Positions 57,466-64,000 of a DNA stretch of 64,000 bases are shown here, in pieces. The position numbers were made by a program, and so were the translations under genes. The notes beneath the pieces were generated by a model, which saw only the letters and a program-made list of their open reading frames with translations, made no database searches and had not been told where the DNA came from. Position 1 is the stretch's first letter; every line of letters starts with the position of its first letter. This DNA is from Scolanthus callimorphus (Eukaryota; Cnidaria; Anthozoa; Actiniaria; Edwardsiidae), in the NCBI GenBank assembly GCA_033964015.1, contig CM066913.1, positions 9,976,953 to 10,040,952 on the forward strand. Reading direction: 5' to 3'.

Positions 57466-57949
57466 CTTGAATTCTAAAGAATGGGATGACCAGGGTGCAA
57501 AGTCACCAAAAGGTTGAACGACGTGATTTTTTTCTATAATTATCCGCGTGGGTATTCATTATCGTAAAAGGTTGTTTGTTTTTAGATGTTTCACAAGGAA
57601 TTCAAGCCGTACATCTCTTCGCAAACAAATCTTGAGCTGAGCCCTCAGTGAAGCTGCTGACCTGCTGTTATTTCGCATGCGCAGTAAGACAAAATAACCC
57701 CCCTCCCCACAGTCAAACTCTGAAATTGAGATTCTGTTGGAAATGTGCCGAGGCAGACAACGGAGTTTTATAATTATATTTTAGCTTATCGGAGACACGA
57801 GGAAAGCTGAAAGCTTCAACTAATCTTGATCAGCAACTGACCTTTGCATCTAGCATAATTATGACGCTTCGTATTCTCCCGGGTCGCGTTTTAACTCACT
57901 GAATATTCCTGAGATGTTTTCGCAAGATGACGCCATGGGATTCGAGAGA

Positions 57950-59695
57950 GGAAATTTTGACGTCTCATTCCTCGAAAACTGAACCTAGTACCACGCTCGA
58001 ACTTTCGTATACCTTCAATTACCCTAAGAGGATTCAAGAAAAAGTGGAAAGTCTTTTGGAATTTGTGTCAAAGTTCTTTAAAGGCGATGTTACACGGGAT
58101 AACTCGCAACAAAAACTTTCCGCGCAACATTGTTGCGCGAAAAGTTCCTGACGTCGAGTCATTCGGCAACGGCCATGTTACACGAGACAACTTTTAGCGC
58201 AACAACATCTGATGCACGACCGTTAAAACAACTTTTAGCTCGAGCTGATGACGAATTTCATTCTTGCCTCGCTTCCAGACAAAAAATGTTGCGCGAAAAG
58301 TTGTTGGACACATGTTACACGAGACAACATTTCAGATATTCGTCATTTTGTGTTGCAAGTTTTTGAAGCCAAGTCAAAAACTCGCAACATGTTGCCGAGT
58401 GAAAATGTTGCGCGAAAAGTTGTCTTGTGCCACATGTTACACGGTAAAAACTTTTCGCGCAACAATGTTGCGAGGAAAGTTTTTGTTGCAAGTTGTCCCG
58501 TGTAACACCACCTTAACTTATTTATTTTCTTCGAGCGGTCGTTTCTGAAGAAATTCCTGTGTGAAATCATTTATTCGGTGTTCTTCGCTGATCGGAGGCC
58601 CGTCGAAAGCAGTAGAAAGTCGCATGGAATGCTGCGAGGTGTGGAAGATAGGAATTAGCCAAGAAAAATCACCACGGAAGTGTATTCTGCAGAAATTCTT
58701 GTTTAGTGCTTGCCATCTTGAAATTGACAATGTTGTAGCAATAATTATTCAGGTCAAAATTAAATACTTTTTTGTGGAAAAACTGAACCTAGTACCATGA
58801 CGAAAGTCGGCACAGACATACTACCATTTACACTCGTTCGTATTGCCGTGGAGTTGTTCTTGGAATTTGTGTCCAACATACTGAAAATAATTATTTCATT
58901 GATACGAGTATTCTTCCTTCGGTGTTGCAATGTCATTTGCAAGAACACTCGAAAACAAGTAATTCAGAGATCTTCGCGGATCCGAGGCTCGATTGAAAGC
59001 AGTTGGAAGTCACATGGAATGCCTTGGAGCATTGGAGATGTGAAAGATTTGAATTATTCAAGAAAAAGAATATCGAGATTTCAAGTGTATTCTTCCCTTG
59101 CCATCCTGAAATTGACAATGTTGTAGCAATAATTATTCAGGTCAAAATTAAATACTTTTTTGTGGAAAAAACTGAACCTAGTACCATGACGAGAGTCGGC
59201 ACATACATTCTACCGTCTACATTCATTCGTATCGACGTGGAGTGGTTCTTGGAATTTGTGTCCAACATACTGAAAAAAAATTATTGAAATAAGTATCCTT
59301 CCTACTACAGTGCAGCAATGTCATTTGCAATTACACTCCAAAAAAATAATTCAGAGATCTTCGCTGATCCGTGACTCGATTTAACAGATTTAAAGCAGTG
59401 GAAACTGAAAGTCGTCTTGAATAGAATGCTACGAGGACTTTGACGCATTAGAGATATGAAACATTTGAATTTTTCAAGGAAAAGCATATCGAGAACTTGA
59501 AATTAACAATGCATTGCAAGTAATTATTCAGGTGAAAGTTAAATATTTTGTTGTGGAAAAACTGTACGAAGTACCATGACGAGAGTCAGCACAGATATTC
59601 TGCTATCCACATTCGTTCGTATCGTCGTAGAGTTGTTCTTGGAATTTATGTCCAACATACTGAATATGAACGAGAAACATCAATGGAAGTATATG
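57950..59695. repeat. ~390-bp tandem repeat, about four copies, interrupted
   Basis: The words GAACCTAGTACCATGACG, TTGGAATTTGTGTCCAACAT and TTCAGAGATCTTCGC recur at about 390-bp spacing (clear units near 58730, 59120 and 59510, and an older one before 58078). A MITE (58082-58512) interrupts the oldest unit. Short open frames in each unit differ between units and are not conserved. Confidence 0.85.
58082..58512. mobile_element. MITE with GTTACACGGG arms, probable TTAA site
   Basis: AGGCGATGTTACACGGGA and the inverted TCCCGTGTAACACCACC are the tips, and TTAA occurs on both outer sides (58078-58081 and 58513-58516). TTGTTGCGCGAAAAGTT and its complement repeat throughout. Confidence 0.75.
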
Positions 59696-60630
59696 GCCGG
59701 AAATGGCTAGAGTCTAATTAGTAGCAATTGCTTTTCGAGTTAGGTTCCTAGTATAGCCAGGGCCATAGCGAAGCAGATTTAGGGAAGATTATAACATAAA
59801 AACATAGCACTATAAAAACATAGCAATGATGTAAACGGATTGATTTGCAATAAAAAAGTTTCATAGCTGGATGGCTTGCGAAGTTATTGTCACCAGCGGT
59901 GATGAAGTCATTGCCTGGAGTGCTGGCACTTGAAAGGTTCAAAGTATTCTCAACTCCCTATTTGTGTGTTTCCTGACATTACGTAAGCCGCATTTTCAGT
60001 TGATTAGCTTAGAAAAATCCAAGAAATCGTCTCTAGTCTTGGCCGCAATAAATTTGTACAAGCGCAGTTTGCACCAAGCGTAATTATAGCTATAAAGAGT
60101 GCGCACATCAGAAAATCGCGGACTTTCTGAAAACATACACAATATTTTCTTTTATATTAATACAAATCAAGAGAAAATAAATCATTTTCTCTTGTTCAAA
60201 TATGCTATTATCGCTTCGGAATCATTCAGTCGATGTGTTATCTGAATCGTAAACACTATTCGAATTCTCGCTTCGCATCGAAAAGATCACGCAATTTGGA
60301 ATTTGACTGCAGCTTTTACACAAGTCAGCTGTGCATATTGATTTTACAATGTGGGCTCATGAATAAATTCCAGCGCGCGCATATATTTAGGCAGGATACG
60401 AGTCCGCACAAGTTTTGCTCGTTTTGATTAGATTTCCGCTCGAATTCCTTGTGGTTTAGCCACTTGAAAGCTTTGGGAATAATTTAAAACTCATCCAGAT
60501 AGCTGAGCATATACTATAAAATTTTTCAGCGTTTGCACCATGGGCATCCAATAAAATTTGTTGCTTGAACTATAGAATCCAAGATGGCCCGTATCAGTAA
60601 AAAGGTCTATTGTGCTACAAGTAGCCTAGC
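59696..60630. other. Intergenic stretch, nothing recognised
   Basis: AT-rich sequence with short random frames separates the 390-bp repeats from the stop codon of the minus-strand gene at 60631. I find no repeat or exon here. Confidence 0.5.
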
Positions 60631-62535
60631 TCATTCGAAGTCTAGGGTGTCCTCTGAATCCTGGCTCTCAACTTCCTTGGACGCAGCTGTGTGCCGTTTC
60701 TCTCTGGGGATCACTTGCAACGACGACACATCACCTTCTTCTTGAAGTGCAGGCAGACATGGCATCAGCTAAAAATAAATAAATAAAAAATGCCTTTAGG
60801 CCTCGAAATATCCGGAGTTGAAAAAATAACTCAAATTTGCCCATAAAATGGTCAGATAGGTTTCATAGATTTGGTCGTAGCAAGTTCTGGTAAGCAACCA
60901 ACACCCACTTTTCTAGTATGTGACTGCCAGTGGTCGCTTATGAGAACCTCTCGTAAGCGACCAGCTCCGTTAACGACCACAATTTTCAATCCCCGAGGTG
61001 GTGGCTTACGGCAGCTTTGACTGCATGGCTGACCATCCACGGTACTACAGATGTTTAAGGTTACTGAGAACCTTCGCGGCACGTCCTCGGAAAAACAATC
61101 ATACACGCCCTTAGTTTAACCAAAACATGTCAAACCTATAAATCGTTGGAAAGCTTATAGAATGGACTAGCGGGCTATGGCAAAAAGAATTCACTTATTG
61201 ATGCCTGTAATTTTTGTTAAAGCATTGATGAAATATTTTGCTGTGCCATTTTCACGAGCTAACGCTGTCGAACTGCTTGACCCTGACTCCCAAGTAACAT
61301 GTTGTTTTAATCCTTAAAGGTGTTTCTGAAAAACCGTGTCTGCGATTTTTTAAATTTTGTTCAGTTCAAAAGTTATGAACTTTTACAATTTTTAGAGAGT
61401 GAAAATTCTCTAAAATTTTACCTTCAAAATTTAATAGTTCCATAACTTTTGAACAAAGCAAAATTTTAAAAAACACAGACACGGTTTTTTGAGAAACACC
61501 TTTAAGGATTAAAACAATGTGTTACTTGGGAGTCCAGGTCCAGCAGTTCGACAGCGTTATCTCTTGAAAATGTCACACCCGAATTTTTAATAAAACCTTT
61601 AAAAAAATTATATTTATGAAAAAAATATTTCTTTTTGTCATAGCCAGCTAGTCCATTCTATAAGCTTTCCAACGATATATAGGTTGACATATTTTGGTTA
61701 AACTAAAGACGTGTATGAATAACCTTAAGAACGGGGAGTATTGTATGCAACCTGACCTAAATCGTGTAGAAATTGTTTTGCAGTTCTTTTGGTTGGTAAG
61801 AAAAGGTATTGTAAAATCCAAAAGAGGTTGAGCAATTTATAGATGGTTAGCTGACATACAGTTAGATGTGGGCAGATTCTCTAATATCTTTAAAATGAGC
61901 ATTTGTCTCTTTTTTTGGGAGGGGGGGGGGGATGGGGGTGTAAATCATAACAATTTTAAAAAAACAGTTGTGGGTCACCATTTACTGTGAACTACTCAAA
62001 ACACTGGCAGATTAGGTTCTTACCCAATCTAGTTGCACTATGAGTTTATATCCAAACCAGGTAATATCAGTTTTTAGTATGTACCAAATCAATGAATAGT
62101 CATTTTCGCGAGCTCTGATTGGTTCCTGAAATAGTAGATATCAAACACTATTAACTGTTTTGAGAAAACTCTCAAAATGGCGGCTCATTTCGGGCGCGAT
62201 ACTGTGTTTTGAATCTTTTAATCACCATATTTAATTCTACTGATTTGGTATATACTAAACCAACTATCCTCAACTATCCCTCAAGGTCGGTGCCTAGCGG
62301 TGGATACATACCTCAACGCTTCGTGTCTCAGTATATATCCACCACTATTCACCTCCCCTTTGGGGGATAGTTGTTAAATATCATGATTTACTGTACATCT
62401 TTACAGTATCTAACTTGGATCCTCTGTTACCTTTTCTTCAGTTGCCCCTTTCCCAGGCTGACATTGCGTATACTTCCATCTATTTTGTAGCATTTTTTGA
62501 AGCCATAATTTTGCCTCTGACTCATTGTTTCTCGG
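60631..62535 (-). CDS. Last two exons of an unrecognised gene entering from the right
   Basis: The exons are 62535-62431 and 60768-60631 on the minus strand, joined in phase 0. The first follows a pyrimidine-rich acceptor (GTGCCATCTCTCAG), reads EAKLWLQKMLQNRWKYTQCQ then PGKGATEEK, and ends at a GTAACA donor. The second, after TTATTTTTAG, reads LMPCLPALQEEGDVSSLQ, VIPREKRHTAASKEVESQD and SEDTLDFE, then TGA. The C-terminus is short, charged and probably disordered, with an acidic SQDSED patch that resembles a CK2-type site. I do not recognise the family and the upstream exons lie beyond 62535 or outside the window. A longer acceptor at 62560 would change the frame and hit a stop, so I chose the shorter one. 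Confidence 0.7.
61060..61735. mobile_element. ~670-bp palindromic element in the last intron
   Basis: The two halves are inverted copies over most of their length: TTAGTTTAACCAAAACATGTC pairs with GACATATTTTGGTTAAACTAA, GGAAAGCTTATAGAATGGACTAG with its complement, and GTGTTTCTGAAAAACCGTGTC with its complement near the centre (61395-61440). Arm identity is about 85-90 % by eye. The flanks 60850-61060 hold an old foldback with TAAGCGACC words. Confidence 0.88.
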
Positions 62536-64000
62536 CTGAGAGATGGCACAGTAGCATCAATCTGAAATAATAATTATTGTAAGAATGTATTGAAGAACTA
62601 CACTGCAACCAGCTACACTCATCAAGTTGACTATTTGACTAATAGAAAATGAGAATGAGTAGTCTAATTGTTTTAGTAGAAATCCAATATAGCATAACTA
62701 CCTTAGAGTTGCTGCTAAAACATGATTTTAGAAAGTTGTGTGCCAGTGTTTTTGCTACTCACTATCTATTTAACAATTAGACCTCAAGCTCGAAAGGGCT
62801 ACAGACCAATAGCCCATAAGGCCGCAGGCCGAGAGAATTTAACCCAACTAGTTGGACAAAAAAAACGTTGAAATATCACCAGAAACCTTGACAAAACAAG
62901 AGCGGCCGCCATTGTTTTCATGTTCAAAATCGGCGCTTTCGCTACTAGAGGTCTATTGATAATAGTCCCCTAGTAACATAGCCAATCAGAATGCAGCATT
63001 GGCAATACAGTAAAAACCCGCATAAAAGAACAGGTGTTTTGGGGAATCAGGCTGATTTTGTTCTTGTATATTGGGTGTCTTCTGCAAAATCTGCCTGAAA
63101 ATGTTCTTAAGGTGTTCTTAAAGTTTTTCTTAACATCAAGTACTTGATTGGTAGAAAGGTGACAGTCATTTAGTAACAACAATTAGTTGTTAAGTCTAAA
63201 AAACAATTGATAAAATATATACTGGAATTCCTGCTGTAGAACTGTGTGTGCATGGTCTAGTGCATCATATTGATCTCCTCTGGGTACTCTACCACACAGT
63301 GGGTTACTGTACTCAAATCTAACTGGCAGCAATTTTTTTATACAAGAAAAATTTTATGTATAAGGTACCTTTTTGACCAAATTTCAGCCTGAGTGTTCTT
63401 AAACCACATGTTCTTTTATGCGGGTTTTTACTGTAGTCCACTAGTTGGGTGATACTAATATGCGATAGACAGCGAGCAGCAGAGCCAATCAGATTGCAGG
63501 ATTCGTGATAGTATGCGAATGGGTTTCTACTAATTAACAATTAGACTATGAGTTTGAGTTTTCTATGAGTCAATAGATAGTTAACGAGGCATGTAGCTCC
63601 GAGTTCACTATTTGACTCATAGAAAACAAGAACGAGTAGTCTAATTGTTTTACTAGAAACCCGCTTGCCTACTACCTTCAAGTTGTTGCTAGAAGGTATT
63701 TATTTTCATAGTTTTAGGAAGTTTTGCAGTAGCATTTTTGCTACTCACTAATCTATTACATGATAGACAGTGAGTAGCGGAGCCAATCAGATTGCAGGCT
63801 TTATTTAGATACATATAGGTGTCCCCGATTAGTGTGCCACTTGTGGCATGTTAGAAGTATTTCGACACATATTGACATTTGATTGATTGATTGCAGGATT
63901 CATGATAGTATGTGAGTGGGTTTCTACTAAGATGCCATAGTAGGTTTCGTGGGTAGTATGCGAGTGGGTTTCTTCTAACACTAAATACTGTATGAATGCA
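62536..64000. other. Right flank: intron or intergenic, MITE-rich
   Basis: Apart from the element at 63008-63433, repeated words TAGTCTAATTGTTTTA, GACTATTTGACTAATAGAAAA and TGATAGTATGCGAGTGGGTTT recur at 62620-62700, 63540-63660, 63500, 63900 and 63950. They indicate further nested copies of one MITE family whose ends I could not resolve. At 62770-62860 lies a relative of the 27300-27610 foldback. No exon is seen. Confidence 0.55.
63008..63433. mobile_element. Tc1/mariner-type MITE with TA target site
   Basis: CAGTAAAAACCCGCATAAAAGAAC and its inverted copy are bounded by TA on both sides. The interior has no frame. A degenerate relative is at 43657-43815, and a fragment of the tip occurs near 28480. 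Confidence 0.85.

Noticed and set aside
60852..61106. 84-codon minus-strand frame in the last intron
   Set aside because: It spans an old foldback with TAAGCGACC words and the edge of the 670-bp palindrome; the flanking exons join in phase without it.

Overview
The window looks like a stretch of a repeat-rich invertebrate animal genome. I infer a cnidarian, probably an anthozoan, from small phase-consistent exons with GT/AG introns, a CR1-like LINE whose ORF1 carries an SGNH esterase domain, and a dense population of foldback elements. The species cannot be fixed from sequence alone. Nothing is prokaryotic and there is no CRISPR array.

Genes. (1) 1409-4999 (+): a secreted pancreatic-lipase-family enzyme in seven readable exons. 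Triad Ser, Asp and His are all present, the lid is short, and a C-terminal PLAT domain follows; the signal-peptide exon was not found. (2) About 15977-7602 (-): an intron-rich gene with an alpha-helical N-terminal region, two tyrosine-kinase-like domains in tandem that have both lost the HRD and DFG aspartates, and a long low-complexity tail. The tail holds six proline-rich decamers (SH3-ligand-like) and about six 30-residue repeats with regularly spaced tyrosines. It reads as a catalytically dead signalling scaffold and is the most interesting gene here. (3) 57465-49341 (-): an unrecognised gene with six supported exons and introns packed with transposons. (4) 62535-60631 (-): the last two exons of another unrecognised gene that runs off the right edge. 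(5) 27798-27637 (-): one isolated, well-formed coding exon inside the transposon-rich region.

Mobile DNA dominates 16.2-49 kb and the introns. A decayed CR1-like LINE (16209-26450) has ORF1 split by two foldback DNA elements; removing each with its target-site duplication restores the reading frame. The first carries a further TTAA-flanked element that holds a tRNA-like sequence. At 29.4-39.4 kb a large foldback element contains a 9-bp-TSD element, which itself contains an 8-bp-TSD hAT-like element. At 34.7-44.75 kb a multi-kilobase inverted duplication carries, in both arms, the same TATA box plus 29-codon exon. Several short foldback elements have exact 9-bp target duplications, including a 76-bp perfect hairpin whose empty site survives in the other arm. 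Elements with unrelated ends share one ~125-bp tandem module: a doubled TGACGTCA, a CACGTG box, CCAAGTTTGG and a GAGATAT motif.

Tandem arrays include a 32-bp satellite (6.9-7.6 kb), ~128-bp units (50.7-51.7 kb), a 51-bp minisatellite (53.7 kb), an array of about 17 CACAAATTTGTG palindromes (55.4-56.0 kb), ~0.45-kb tRNA-like repeats (46.1-47.5 kb) and ~390-bp repeats (57.95-59.7 kb).
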